From: Klebsiella michiganensis
GTDB lineage: Bacteria; Pseudomonadota; Gammaproteobacteria; Enterobacterales; Enterobacteriaceae
Reading direction: 5' to 3'
Assembly (NCBI GenBank): GCA_000963575.1
Contig: CP011077.1
Coordinates: 1,674,001-1,738,000, forward strand
Length of the DNA: 64,000 nucleotides
Of this stretch, positions 43,657 to 52,219 are shown piece after piece. The position numbers were made by a program, and so were the translations under genes. Numbering within the stretch: the first letter of the stretch is position 1; each line of letters starts with the position of its first letter. The notes below the pieces were generated by a model. That model saw only the letters and a program-made list of their open reading frames with translations, was not told the DNA's origin and did no database searches.

Positions 43657-43675
43657 ATAAATGATAACTATTCTC
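43657..43675. promoter_or_regulatory. Fur-box-like site in the divergent promoter
   Basis: A 19-base stretch including AAATGATAAC and TATTCTC matches the Fur consensus at about 13 positions. It lies between the regulator (start 43619) and the binding-protein gene (start 43692) and could repress both. Confidence 0.65.
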
Positions 43676-43691
43676 ATCTCAACGAGGGTGC

Positions 43692-44783
43692 ATGATCAAT
43701 CCCGTCAAAACCGCTTTTCAAACACCATTTGGCGCGGCCGCACTACTGGCGGCGGCGACGGTCTGTCACGCGGAGACCGCCACAAACTTCACTGATATGT
43801 CGCAGCGCGAAGTGGCGCTGGAAAAACCTGCCGAGCGTATTGTCGTGATCCCTATCCCCGCAGCGTCAATGCTGGTCGGTATGGATGGCGGGACGCAAAA
43901 GCTGGTGGGCATGCATCCGTTTGCCGGTGTCGCCGCCAGGGAAGGCATGCTGAACCAAATGTTTCCTGACGTACTGAACGTTCGTCGCGACACGGTAGGC
44001 AACAACTTTGTACCGAATATAGAGACTTTACTGAACGTTAAGCCCGATTTGGTCTGGCAGTGGGGGCACCGCGGGGAGGATATCATTGCGCCTTTAACCA
44101 ACGCCGGGCTAACTGTCGCCACGCTGAATTATGGCAAGGAGGTCTGGACGCAGCGCTGGATACAGCTGATGGGGGTGACGCTTAAGCAGGAGCAGAGGGC
44201 GGCAGAAATGATTGCCTGGCGCGAAAAAACGATCGCCGACATTCAGGCGGTGACCGGGATGATTGCAGTCCCCCAGCGCCCGCGGGTCCTCTATCTGTCC
44301 CGCTTTAATGACGGGATCCAGACCTTTGGCTCCACCTCGCACAATAATTTTGATATCGACTTAGCCGGGGGAATCAGCCTCAACAAAGAGGTGACCGGCG
44401 CCCGAACGCTAAATATTGAGCAGGTACTGCTTTGGGATCCCGATGTGATTTTGTTGGGCAATTTTGAAGCGGGCCTGGTGCCGGAGGATGTCTATCGCCA
44501 TCCGCTGTTAAGCAGCGTGCGGGCGGTTAAGCAGCTGCGGGTCTACAAGCTCCCGATCGGCGGGTTCATTTGGGATGCCCCGAATCAGGAAACCCCGCTC
44601 TACTGGCAGTGGCTGACGATGATTCTGCATCCGCAAAAGTTCAGCCTGCCGCTGCGCGAGGAGATCCGACAGCGTTACCGGCAGCTTTACCGCTACGCCG
44701 TCAGCGATGAACAACTCGACGCCATTTTGCAAATGCCCGTCAACCGGGCTTCGCAGGGGTATTTTGAGCTGATGGGAAGGTAG
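43692..44783 (+). CDS. Periplasmic binding protein of a FecB/BtuF-type ABC importer
   Basis: A 363-residue periplasmic protein with a Sec signal peptide (hydrophobic 14–24, cleavage after C-H-A at about 27; no lipobox). The mature part has the cluster-A-III binding-protein layout: P-A-E-R-I-V-V-I-P (about 52–60), L-L-N-V-K-P-D-L-V-W-Q-W at the end of the first lobe, a long helix, then R-V-L-Y-L-S-R-F-N-D and W-D-P-D-V-I-L-L-G in the second lobe. This family binds ferric siderophores, haem or cobalamin; the ligand here is unknown. First gene of a five-gene unit with the permease seven bases on. Confidence 0.88.
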   Translation: MINPVKTAFQTPFGAAALLAAATVCHAETATNFTDMSQREVALEKPAERIVVIPIPAASMLVGMDGGTQKLVGMHPFAGVAAREGMLNQMFPDVLNVRRDTVGNNFVPNIETLLNVKPDLVWQWGHRGEDIIAPLTNAGLTVATLNYGKEVWTQRWIQLMGVTLKQEQRAAEMIAWREKTIADIQAVTGMIAVPQRPRVLYLSRFNDGIQTFGSTSHNNFDIDLAGGISLNKEVTGARTLNIEQVLLWDPDVILLGNFEAGLVPEDVYRHPLLSSVRAVKQLRVYKLPIGGFIWDAPNQETPLYWQWLTMILHPQKFSLPLREEIRQRYRQLYRYAVSDEQLDAILQMPVNRASQGYFELMGR

Positions 44784-44789
44784 TCCTGT

Positions 44790-45821
44790 ATGAGAGTTCC
44801 GATGTTAAAAAATGGCGGTATTTGGGGGCTGGGGCTGCTCTTGCTGCTGGCCGCGTTGATAGGCGGACTGAGCATTGGCCGCTATCCGGTTGCGTTGAGC
44901 CACGTCTGGCAAATTCTGCTGGATGCGGTTTTCATCGGGGACAATTCCGACCCCGACTGGAGTCCGACCGACGGTAAGGTCGTGCTGTACGTGCGTATGC
45001 CGAGAGTGTTGATTGCCGCGCTGGTTGGCGCAGGGCTTGCGGTAAGCGGGGCCGCGCTGCAAGGGATCTTTAAAAACCCGCTGGTAGGCCCTCAGATTCT
45101 GGGCGTTTCCTCCGGTGCTGCCTTTGGCGGTGTACTGGCGATTTTCTTTTTCTCATCGATGATCCTGACCGTCAGCCTGGCTTTTCTGGGCGGCGTTGCG
45201 GCAATTTTCCTGGTCTTTGTGCTCGGGTTTCGACGCGGAGGCGAGAGCCTGCTGATGCTGATCCTGGCAGGAGTGGTGATTAACGCCTTTTTTGCCGCCC
45301 TGATCTCATTGATGACCTATTTTGCCGATCCTAATAATACCCTGCAGGCCATCGTTTTTTGGCTGATGGGCAGCTTCGCGTCGGCCACGTATGACAAATT
45401 ATGGCTGGTCCTGCCGGTAATTACGCTCTGTAGCCTGCTCATTTTTATGCTGCGCTTTCGCATCAACGTGCTGTCGTTGGGGGAGGGGGACGCCCGGGCT
45501 CTGGGCATGCCGGTCAGCATGACGCGCTGGACGGTGCTGCTGTGCGTCACCCTGATGACCAGCGCAACGGTGGCTATTTCCGGCACCATCGGCTGGGTTG
45601 GGTTGATTATTCCCCATATGGCGCGCTTTATCGTCGGGCACGATCATCGTCGGCTTATCCCGGCCTCGGCCTTGCTCGGAGCCTCTTATATGGTGGCCGT
45701 AGATACCCTGGCGCGTAGCGTGACCAGCGCGGAGATCCCTCTGGGCGTCATTACGGCGCTGATCGGCGCGCCCATTTTTGCCGCGCTACTCCGGAGCGTA
45801 AATAAACGGAGAAACGCGTGA
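44790..45821 (+). CDS. FecCD-family ABC transporter permease
   Basis: A 343-residue inner-membrane permease with nine to ten hydrophobic segments. FecCD hallmarks: R-M-P-R-V-L-I-A-A-L-V-G-A-G-L-A-V-S-G, G-I-F-K-N-P-L-V-G-P-Q-I-L-G-V-S-S-G-A, and G-W-V-G-L-I-I-P-H-M-A-R. Starts at 44790 or 44802 are both possible. A single permease gene implies a homodimer. Its TGA overlaps the ATG of the ATPase gene. Confidence 0.93.
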   Translation: MRVPMLKNGGIWGLGLLLLLAALIGGLSIGRYPVALSHVWQILLDAVFIGDNSDPDWSPTDGKVVLYVRMPRVLIAALVGAGLAVSGAALQGIFKNPLVGPQILGVSSGAAFGGVLAIFFFSSMILTVSLAFLGGVAAIFLVFVLGFRRGGESLLMLILAGVVINAFFAALISLMTYFADPNNTLQAIVFWLMGSFASATYDKLWLVLPVITLCSLLIFMLRFRINVLSLGEGDARALGMPVSMTRWTVLLCVTLMTSATVAISGTIGWVGLIIPHMARFIVGHDHRRLIPASALLGASYMVAVDTLARSVTSAEIPLGVITALIGAPIFAALLRSVNKRRNA

Positions 45822-46561
45822 TGATTAACGTGAAAAATTTGTCGTTCGCTCTCGGGCCACGGCCGCTGTTTGATTCCCTCAGCTTCAGCATTCCTGAAGG
45901 CCAGGTTTGCGCAGTTCTGGGCGCAAATGGCCGGGGTAAAACAACGCTGCTGCGACTGATTCTTGGGCTGGATGCCTGTCGACAGGGCGAGATTGAACTC
46001 GCCGCAGACGCTGCTTTTGTGCCGCAGCTAGCGGAAAGTCCGTTCAGCTATGACGTGGCGACAATGGTCAGCATGGGGCGCGTTCGCCGCCTGCCGTGGT
46101 ACGCGGTGCCGGGAAAGAAAGACCGAGAAATCGTTGCTGAGTGCCTTGCCTGGCTGGGGCTGAGCGCGCTGGCGGAACAACCCTTTGATCGTCTGAGCGG
46201 CGGGGAAAAGCAAAGGGTGATGATTGCCCGTGCCCTGGCCTGCGAACCGCGCATTCTGCTCCTTGATGAGCCGACTTCGGCGCTGGATCTGCATAACCAG
46301 GACAATGTGCTTAGCGTGTTGAAAACGCTAGCCGCAGAACGCGGTATGACGATTTTATTCACCAGCCACTCCCCGCAGCATGCGCTCCACGTCGCTGATT
46401 ACGCGCTGATGCTCTGGCCCGGCAGCGGTGCCGAGTTTGGCCCGGTGCAGCAGGCCATCACGGAAGAGCGGCTGCAGCGCCTGTATCAGATCCCCATTGC
46501 GTTAACCGATGTGGTTCGTGAGGCGCGCGCCGTTCGCGGCGTAGTCCCTCTGTTTCGTTAA
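45821..46561 (+). CDS. ABC transporter ATP-binding protein (FecE/BtuD type)
   Basis: A 246-residue ATPase. Walker A is G-A-N-G-R-G-K-T-T (34–42), the signature is L-S-G-G-E-K-Q-R-V-M-I-A-R-A-L, and Walker B is I-L-L-L-D-E-P-T-S-A-L-D. The family's usual G-P-N-G-R-G-K has Ala in place of Pro. Start: ATG at 45821 in TGATG coupling with the permease; a GTG one codon upstream is an alternative. It powers the importer. Confidence 0.94.
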   Translation: MINVKNLSFALGPRPLFDSLSFSIPEGQVCAVLGANGRGKTTLLRLILGLDACRQGEIELAADAAFVPQLAESPFSYDVATMVSMGRVRRLPWYAVPGKKDREIVAECLAWLGLSALAEQPFDRLSGGEKQRVMIARALACEPRILLLDEPTSALDLHNQDNVLSVLKTLAAERGMTILFTSHSPQHALHVADYALMLWPGSGAEFGPVQQAITEERLQRLYQIPIALTDVVREARAVRGVVPLFR

Positions 46562-46581
46562 ATAAGAATGGAGAATGTTAT

Positions 46582-46938
46582 ATGCAAAAGAACGGCATTG
46601 GCGCCTGCGAGGCGCTTCAGCTTTCAGGGCTAATCACCTTAACGGAGCAGGGGATTGCCAGCCGGGTGTTGGCAAAAAACGCCAGCGGAAACCTGACGTT
46701 GTTTGCTTTCGATCGGGGACAAACGATTTCAGAGCATCGGGTCCCTTTTGAGGCCGTCGTTATTGTCATTGAGGGGCAGGTGGTGCTGACCATCGAGGGC
46801 ACGGCGGTCAGCGTTGGGGCAGGCGATATCCTTAGAATGCCTTCGGGTGCCCCTCACTCGCTGGAAGCAATCGAGTCTTCGAAAATGCTGCTGGTGATGC
46901 TCAAAAATGTCCCAATGGTGCAAGAGGCTGCGGTATGA
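46582..46938 (+). CDS. Small cupin-domain protein
   Basis: A 118-residue single cupin. The core contains S-E-H-R-V-P-F-E-A-V-V-I-V-I-E-G-Q-V (about 53–70) and G-A-G-D-I-L-R-M-P-S-G-A-P-H-S-L (about 81–96), supplying His and Glu residues that could hold a metal, though the first cupin motif is degenerate. No signal peptide, so cytosolic. It lies 20 bases after the ATPase gene and its stop overlaps the methyltransferase start (ATGA), so it belongs to the operon. Function unknown: ligand sensing, metal handling or chelate modification are possibilities. Confidence 0.8.
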   Translation: MQKNGIGACEALQLSGLITLTEQGIASRVLAKNASGNLTLFAFDRGQTISEHRVPFEAVVIVIEGQVVLTIEGTAVSVGAGDILRMPSGAPHSLEAIESSKMLLVMLKNVPMVQEAAV

Positions 46939-47708
46939 CCCCCTCCAGTAACGGCGGCCATGAGGCTGGGCATAAATTTCTTGCCAGGCTGGGTAAAACG
47001 CGCCTGCGTCCGGGAGGGAAAAAAGCCACGGAATGGCTGCTGGCTTCGTCGGCGCTGGGGCCGAGTAAAAAAGTGCTGGAAGTGGCCTGTAATATGGGGA
47101 CCACGTCGGTGGGCATTGCTGAACGCTTTGGCTGCCACGTTATCGGTATCGATATGGACAGTGCTGCCCTGCAAAAGGCGCAGCAGACGATAGACGCCCG
47201 AGGGGTGTCGAGTCTCGTAACAGTGCTGTTAGCCGATGCCTCAAAGCTCCCTTTTGAGGATGAAGCGTTTGACGTGGTGATTAACGAGGCGATGCTGACG
47301 ATGTACGCCGACAAGGCGAAACGGCGTCTTCTGGATGAATATTTACGGGTACTGAAGCCCGGCGGATTGCTGCTGACTCACGATATTATGCTGCAGGATC
47401 CCTCAGGGGCTGAAGAGGTGGTTGCCCGGATGCGCAAGGCGATCAACGTTAACGCCCAGCCGCTGGGTCTGCAGCAGTGGCTGGGGCTGTTTGAGGAAGC
47501 CGGATTTCGCGACATTCAATATAATAGCGGCGGGATGACGCTGCTATCACCGCGAGGATTAATTTATGACGAAGGCCTCCCGGGCGCGCTTCGCATTGTG
47601 CGAAATGCGCTGAAAAGGGAGAACCGCAAGCAGTTCCTGCGGATGTTTAAAACCTTCCGCAGCAACAGCGATCGGCTCAGGTATATCGCTGTACGTGCGG
47701 TCAAGTAA
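46935..47708 (+). CDS. Class I SAM-dependent methyltransferase
   Basis: A 257-residue Rossmann-fold methyltransferase. Motif I is V-L-E-V-A-C-N-M-G-T-T-S-V-G-I-A (about 46–61), the acidic SAM-ribose residue lies in V-I-G-I-D-M-D, motif II is A-D-A-S-K-L-P-F-E-D-E-A-F-D-V-V, and V-L-K-P-G-G-L-L-L-T-H-D is motif III. The N-terminus carries L-R-P-G-G-K-K-A-T-E-W-L-L. Translationally coupled to the cupin gene (ATGA overlap). The substrate is unknown. Its place at the end of an uptake operon suggests action on the imported ligand or a biosynthetic intermediate; this is inference. Confidence 0.85.
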   Translation: MTPSSNGGHEAGHKFLARLGKTRLRPGGKKATEWLLASSALGPSKKVLEVACNMGTTSVGIAERFGCHVIGIDMDSAALQKAQQTIDARGVSSLVTVLLADASKLPFEDEAFDVVINEAMLTMYADKAKRRLLDEYLRVLKPGGLLLTHDIMLQDPSGAEEVVARMRKAINVNAQPLGLQQWLGLFEEAGFRDIQYNSGGMTLLSPRGLIYDEGLPGALRIVRNALKRENRKQFLRMFKTFRSNSDRLRYIAVRAVK

Positions 47709-47726
47709 GCCTCTGCCCGCCCGCTG

Positions 47727-48311
47727 CTAAAGAAGCAGCGGGTTGCACCCTTCATGGCGCAGCATTTCGCACAGGCTGATGAGCGGCAGCCCAACCAGAG
47801 TATTAGGATCTTTTCCTTCCAGGCGCTCAAACAGCGTAATGCCCAACCCCTCGCTTTTAAAACTTCCGGCACAGCTAAGCGGCTGTTCCTTCTGCACATA
47901 GCGCCGAATCTCTTCCTCGGTTAAATGGCGGAAATGAACGTCAAAGGGCTCACACAGCGTTTGTAGCTGGCCGTTGGCGGAATTATACAGCGCCATCCCG
48001 GTATAAAAGGTCACAATGGTGCCCCGGGCCAGCAATAATTGCTGGACGGCATTCTCTTCGGTGTGCGGTTTTCCCGCTATCTGGTTATTCAATACGCAAA
48101 CCTGATCGGACCCGATAATGAGATGATCGGGAAAACATTCTTTTAATGCCTGCGCTTTGGCCTGAGCGAGGCGGGTCACTAAATGCCGGGCATCTTCTCC
48201 GGGGAGTGGCGTCTCATCGACATCTGGAGCTGCGGTGATAAAAGGCATGCCGAGTTTTTCAAGCAGGCTACGGCGGAACGGAGAAGTGGAAGCCAGTACA
48301 ATCGGTTTCAT
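47727..48311 (-). CDS. yceF: Maf-family nucleotide pyrophosphatase YceF
   Basis: A 194-residue Maf-like protein, the same size as E. coli YceF, which hydrolyses 7-methyl-GTP and related nucleotides. A-S-T-S-P-F-R-R-S-L-L-E-K-L (about 7–20), D-V-D-E-T, and G-S-D-Q-V-C are the conserved blocks. It converges with the methyltransferase gene 18 bases away and is divergent from yceD. Backbone resumes here. Confidence 0.96.
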   Translation of the reverse strand: MKPIVLASTSPFRRSLLEKLGMPFITAAPDVDETPLPGEDARHLVTRLAQAKAQALKECFPDHLIIGSDQVCVLNNQIAGKPHTEENAVQQLLLARGTIVTFYTGMALYNSANGQLQTLCEPFDVHFRHLTEEEIRRYVQKEQPLSCAGSFKSEGLGITLFERLEGKDPNTLVGLPLISLCEMLRHEGCNPLLL

Positions 48312-48543
48312 ATTTTTTTCATTAAAGATAGCGAATTGGATGAAGGCATTTTAAACTGTGCCACCGCAATGTGTGCGAATATACCCGTCATATTTTAAGC
48401 CGCAGAGATGTTACCTGCGCTCAGTTACCTGGGCCGGGCGTCTGTCTGCAACTTAAACTATTTAGGGTAGAAATGGCAAAAGGCGCTGTTTCCAGGCCTT
48501 TTTCTTTGACTCTATGACGTTACAAAGTTAATATGCGCGCCCT
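48312..48543. promoter_or_regulatory. yceF / yceD divergent promoter region
   Basis: This 232-base gap separates yceF from the yceD–rpmF–plsX–fab run. In E. coli promoters upstream of yceD feed rpmF and fab genes. No coding sequence or strong hairpin is seen. Confidence 0.55.
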
Positions 48544-49065
48544 ATGCAAAAGGTAAAATTACCCCTGACTCTTGATCCGGTTCGTACGGCTCAAAAACGC
48601 CTTGATTACGAAGGAGTGTATGCTTCCGATCAGGTTGAGCGTATCGCCGAGTCTGTAGTCAGTGTGGATACTGATGTAGAATGCTCCATGAGATTCGCTA
48701 TCGATAACCAGCGCCTCGCGGTCTTGACCGGTGATGCAAAGGTCACGGTAACGCTCGAATGCCAGCGTTGCGGGAAACCGTTTGAACATCATGTTCACAC
48801 AACGTATTGTTTCAGTCCGGTCCGCTCTGACGAACAGGCTGAAGCACTCCCGGAAGCGTATGAACCGATTGAGGTTAACGAATTCGGTGAAATCGATCTG
48901 CGGGCGCTGGTGGAAGATGAAGTTATCCTCTCCCTGCCTGTAGTTCCGGTGCATGATTCTGAACACTGTGAAGTGTCCGAGGCGGACATGGTCTTTGGCG
49001 AACTGCCTCCAGAGGCGGAAAAACCAAACCCATTTGCCGTATTAGCCAGTTTAAAGCGTAAGTAA
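48544..49065 (+). CDS. yceD: DUF177 protein YceD (23S rRNA accumulation protein)
   Basis: A 173-residue DUF177 protein, the same length as E. coli YceD, whose loss affects 23S rRNA levels. M-Q-K-V-K-L-P-L-T-L-D-P-V at the start and C-Q-R-C-G-K-P-F near residue 74–81, giving a paired-cysteine motif. It ends N-P-F-A-V-L-A-S-L-K. Sixteen bases upstream of rpmF, with which it is co-transcribed in other bacteria. Confidence 0.95.
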   Translation: MQKVKLPLTLDPVRTAQKRLDYEGVYASDQVERIAESVVSVDTDVECSMRFAIDNQRLAVLTGDAKVTVTLECQRCGKPFEHHVHTTYCFSPVRSDEQAEALPEAYEPIEVNEFGEIDLRALVEDEVILSLPVVPVHDSEHCEVSEADMVFGELPPEAEKPNPFAVLASLKRK

Positions 49066-49081
49066 TTGAGGAGTAAGGTCC

Positions 49082-49252
49082 ATGGCCGTACAACAGAATA
49101 AACCAACCCGTTCCAAACGTGGCATGCGTCGTTCCCATGACGCGCTGACCACCACCACCCTGTCCGTGGACAAAGTTTCTGGCGAAACTCATCTGCGTCA
49201 CCACATCACTGCCGACGGTTTCTACCGCGGCCGCAAGGTTATCGCTAAGTAA
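49082..49252 (+). CDS. rpmF: 50S ribosomal protein L32
   Basis: A 56-residue ribosomal protein: M-A-V-Q-Q-N-K-P-T-R-S-K-R-G-M-R-R-S-H-D-A-L at the start and H-H-I-T-A-D-G-F-Y-R-G-R-K-V-I at the end. One residue shorter than E. coli L32 (57), because of a shortened segment after T-T-T-T. GAGG precedes the ATG. Twelve bases upstream of plsX. Confidence 0.97.
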   Translation: MAVQQNKPTRSKRGMRRSHDALTTTTLSVDKVSGETHLRHHITADGFYRGRKVIAK

Positions 49253-49264
49253 TCTGGCGCAACC

Positions 49265-50299
49265 TTGACACGTCTAACCCTAGCGTTAGATGCCATGGGT
49301 GGGGACTTCGGTCCTTCCGTGACAGTGCCTGCAGCTTTGCAGGCACTGGACTCTAACTCTTCGCTTAATCTTCTTTTAGTCGGCAATCCCGACGCAATCA
49401 CGCCATTACTTGCCAAAGCTGATTTCGAGCAACGCTCGCGTCTGCAGATTATCCCTGCGGAATCGGTTATTGCCAGTGATGCCAGACCTTCTCAGGCGAT
49501 CCGTGCCAGTCGGGGATCGTCAATGCGCGTTGCGCTGGAGCTGGTAAAAGAAGGGCGGGCAGAAGCTTGTGTCAGTGCCGGTAATACCGGCGCGCTGATG
49601 GGGCTTGCGAAATTACTGCTTAAGCCGATAGACGGTATTGAGCGCCCTGCGCTGATGACGGTATTACCCCATCAGCAAAAAGGCAAAACGGTGGTGCTGG
49701 ATCTCGGCGCCAACGTTGACTGCGACAGCACGATGCTGGTGCAGTTTGCCATTATGGGTTCCGTGATGGCAGAAGAGGTGCTGGGGATTTCCCGCCCGCG
49801 CGTTGCGCTGCTGAATATCGGCGAAGAAGAGACCAAGGGGCTGGACAGTATCAGGGATGCCTCTGCATTATTAAAAACAATGCCTTCAATGAACTATATT
49901 GGATACCTTGAGGCCAACGAATTGCTCACCGGCAAGACGGACGTTTTAGTCTGTGATGGTTTTGTCGGCAACGTCACACTCAAGACGATGGAAGGTGTTG
50001 TCAGAATGTTCCTTTCACTGCTCAAATCGCAGGGGGAAGGAAAAAAAAGGTCGTGGTGGCTGATTATATTGAAGAAGTGGCTACAAAAGCGCCTGACAAG
50101 GCGATTCAGTCACCTCAACCCCGACCAGTATAATGGCGCCTGTCTGTTAGGATTGCGCGGCACGGTGATTAAGAGCCACGGTGCGGCCAATCAGCGAGCG
50201 TTTGCTGTCGCGATTGAACAGGCAGTGCAGGCGGTGCGGCGGCAAGTTCCCACCAGAATTGCTGCCCGCCTGGAATCTGTATTACCCAAGAGTGACTGA
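49265..50299 (+). CDS. plsX: Phosphate acyltransferase PlsX
   Basis: A 344-residue enzyme that converts acyl-ACP to acyl-phosphate for phospholipid synthesis. L-A-L-D-A-M-G-G-D-F-G-P at residues 6–17, the S-A-G-N-T-G-A-L-M block and D-G-F-V-G-N-V-T-L-K are family hallmarks. It uses a TTG start, as E. coli does. The C-terminus is about 12 residues shorter than the E. coli protein. Confidence 0.97.
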   Translation: MTRLTLALDAMGGDFGPSVTVPAALQALDSNSSLNLLLVGNPDAITPLLAKADFEQRSRLQIIPAESVIASDARPSQAIRASRGSSMRVALELVKEGRAEACVSAGNTGALMGLAKLLLKPIDGIERPALMTVLPHQQKGKTVVLDLGANVDCDSTMLVQFAIMGSVMAEEVLGISRPRVALLNIGEEETKGLDSIRDASALLKTMPSMNYIGYLEANELLTGKTDVLVCDGFVGNVTLKTMEGVVRMFLSLLKSQGEGKKRSWWLIILKKWLQKRLTRRFSHLNPDQYNGACLLGLRGTVIKSHGAANQRAFAVAIEQAVQAVRRQVPTRIAARLESVLPKSD

Positions 50300-50305
50300 G
50301 CGTAA

Positions 50306-51259
50306 ATGCATACGAAGATTATTGGTACCGGCAGCTTCCTGCCTGAACAAGTGCGTACTAACGCTGACCTGGAAAAAATGGTTGATACGTCTGACGAGTG
50401 GATTGTCACCCGCACAGGTATCCGTGAGCGCCGTATTGCTGGCCCGAATGAAACGGTTTCAACCATGGGTTACGAAGCTGCGCTCCGTGCACTGGACATG
50501 GCCGGCATTGATAAAAATGACATCGGCCTGATTGTTGTGGCGACAACATCTGCCACGCATGCTTTTCCAAGCGCGGCTTGCCAAATCCAGGCCATGCTGG
50601 GGATTAAAGGCTGCCCGGCATTTGATGTGGCGGCGGCATGTGCAGGTTTTACCTATGCGTTAAGCATTGCCGATCAGTACGTGAAATCTGGCGCGGTGAA
50701 AAATGCGTTGGTTATCGGGGCTGATGTGCTGGCACGTACCTGCGATCCTGAAGATCGCAGCACCATTATTATTTTTGGCGACGGCGCGGGCGCCGTTGTG
50801 CTCGGGGCGTCTGAAGAGCCAGGTATCATTTCTACCCATCTGCACGCAGACGGTAGCTATGGCGATCTGCTGACGCTGCCTAACATCGATCGCGTGAATC
50901 CTGAAAATTCAGTTCACCTGACGATGGCCGGGAACGAAGTATTTAAAGTTGCGGTGACCGAGCTGGCTCATATCGTTGACGAAACCCTGGCCGCGAACAA
51001 TCTCGATCGCACCGCGCTTGACTGGCTGGTGCCGCATCAGGCTAACCTCCGCATCATCAGCGCGACCGCGAAGAAGCTTGGTATGCCGATGGATAATGTC
51101 GTCGTGACCCTGGATCGTCATGGCAACACCTCTGCTGCCTCCGTCCCGGCTGCACTGGATGAAGCAGTACGCGATGGCCGTATCAAACGCGGTCAGCTGG
51201 TCCTGCTGGAAGCGTTCGGTGGTGGCTTTACCTGGGGCTCTGCACTGGTTCGTTTTTGA
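50306..51259 (+). CDS. fabH: 3-oxoacyl-ACP synthase III
   Basis: FabH, with 317 residues, starts fatty-acid synthesis by condensing acetyl-CoA with malonyl-ACP. The Cys-His-Asn triad is intact: A-A-A-C-A-G-F (Cys near 112), H-Q-A-N-L-R-I (His near 244) and G-N-T-S-A-A-S (Asn near 274). Seven bases after plsX. Confidence 0.98.
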   Translation: MHTKIIGTGSFLPEQVRTNADLEKMVDTSDEWIVTRTGIRERRIAGPNETVSTMGYEAALRALDMAGIDKNDIGLIVVATTSATHAFPSAACQIQAMLGIKGCPAFDVAAACAGFTYALSIADQYVKSGAVKNALVIGADVLARTCDPEDRSTIIIFGDGAGAVVLGASEEPGIISTHLHADGSYGDLLTLPNIDRVNPENSVHLTMAGNEVFKVAVTELAHIVDETLAANNLDRTALDWLVPHQANLRIISATAKKLGMPMDNVVVTLDRHGNTSAASVPAALDEAVRDGRIKRGQLVLLEAFGGGFTWGSALVRF

Positions 51260-51276
51260 TTAAAGGAATTTTCGAC

Positions 51277-52206
51277 ATGACGCAATTTGCTATGGTGTTT
51301 CCGGGACAGGGTTCCCAGTCCGTTGGCATGCTGGCCGATCTCGCGGCAAGCTATCCGGTGATTGAAGCCACGTTCCGCGAAGCTTCTGACGCGCTGGGCT
51401 ATGACCTGTGGGCACTGACCCAGCAGGGGCCGGCTGAAGAGCTGAATAAAACCTGGCAGACTCAGCCTGCGCTGCTGACGGCTTCTGTCGCCTTGTGGCG
51501 CGTTTGGCAGCAGCAGGGCGGCAAAGCACCTGCACTGCTGGCAGGGCACAGCCTGGGAGAATATTCCGCGCTGGTTTGCGCCGGCGTGATTGATTTCGCC
51601 GATGCTGTTCGCCTGGTTGAACTGCGCGGCAAGCTGATGCAGGATGCTGTTCCGGAAGGGACTGGCGCGATGTCCGCCATTATCGGGCTTGACGATGTCG
51701 CCATTGCAAAAGCCTGTGAAGAATCCGCCCAGGGGCAAGTTGTCTCTCCGGTGAACTTTAACTCTCCGGGCCAGGTCGTGATTGCCGGTAACAAAGAAGC
51801 CGTTGAGCGTGCGGGGGCTGCCTGTAAAGCCGCCGGTGCAAAACGTGCATTGCCGCTGCCGGTTAGCGTACCATCCCACTGCGCACTAATGAAACCTGCA
51901 GCTGATAAGCTGGCTGCGGCGCTGGAAAACATCACTTTTAATGCACCGACTATTCCGGTCGTTAACAACGTTGATGTGAAATGTGAAACCGCGCCGGAAG
52001 CCATCCGTAGCGCGCTGGTACGCCAGCTCTACAGCCCGGTCCAGTGGACTAAATCTGTAGAATTTATGGCGGCGCAGGGCGTTTCCCAACTGCTGGAAGT
52101 TGGCCCAGGTAAAGTACTGACCGGGCTGACCAAACGTATTGTTGACACCATGACGGCAACGGCCATTAATGAGCCAGCAACGCTGTCAGCGGCGCTTGAA
52201 CAATAA
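51277..52206 (+). CDS. fabD: Malonyl-CoA:ACP transacylase
   Basis: FabD, with 309 residues, loads malonate on ACP. The active serine lies in G-H-S-L-G-E-Y-S-A-L (Ser near 92), and V-P-S-H-C-A-L-M supplies the His. ATG at 51277 with AAGGAA upstream gives M-T-Q-F-A-M-V-F-P-G-Q-G; an earlier in-frame start would overlap fabH and is rejected. Confidence 0.97.
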   Translation: MTQFAMVFPGQGSQSVGMLADLAASYPVIEATFREASDALGYDLWALTQQGPAEELNKTWQTQPALLTASVALWRVWQQQGGKAPALLAGHSLGEYSALVCAGVIDFADAVRLVELRGKLMQDAVPEGTGAMSAIIGLDDVAIAKACEESAQGQVVSPVNFNSPGQVVIAGNKEAVERAGAACKAAGAKRALPLPVSVPSHCALMKPAADKLAAALENITFNAPTIPVVNNVDVKCETAPEAIRSALVRQLYSPVQWTKSVEFMAAQGVSQLLEVGPGKVLTGLTKRIVDTMTATAINEPATLSAALEQ

Positions 52207-52219
52207 AACGAGGAAAACC

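Noticed and set aside
40805..47708. Calling the cluster a cobalamin (btu) or ferric citrate (fec) system
   Set aside because: Family membership is shared by many ligands; no btuB/fecA-specific feature or fecIR pair is visible, so the ligand is left open.
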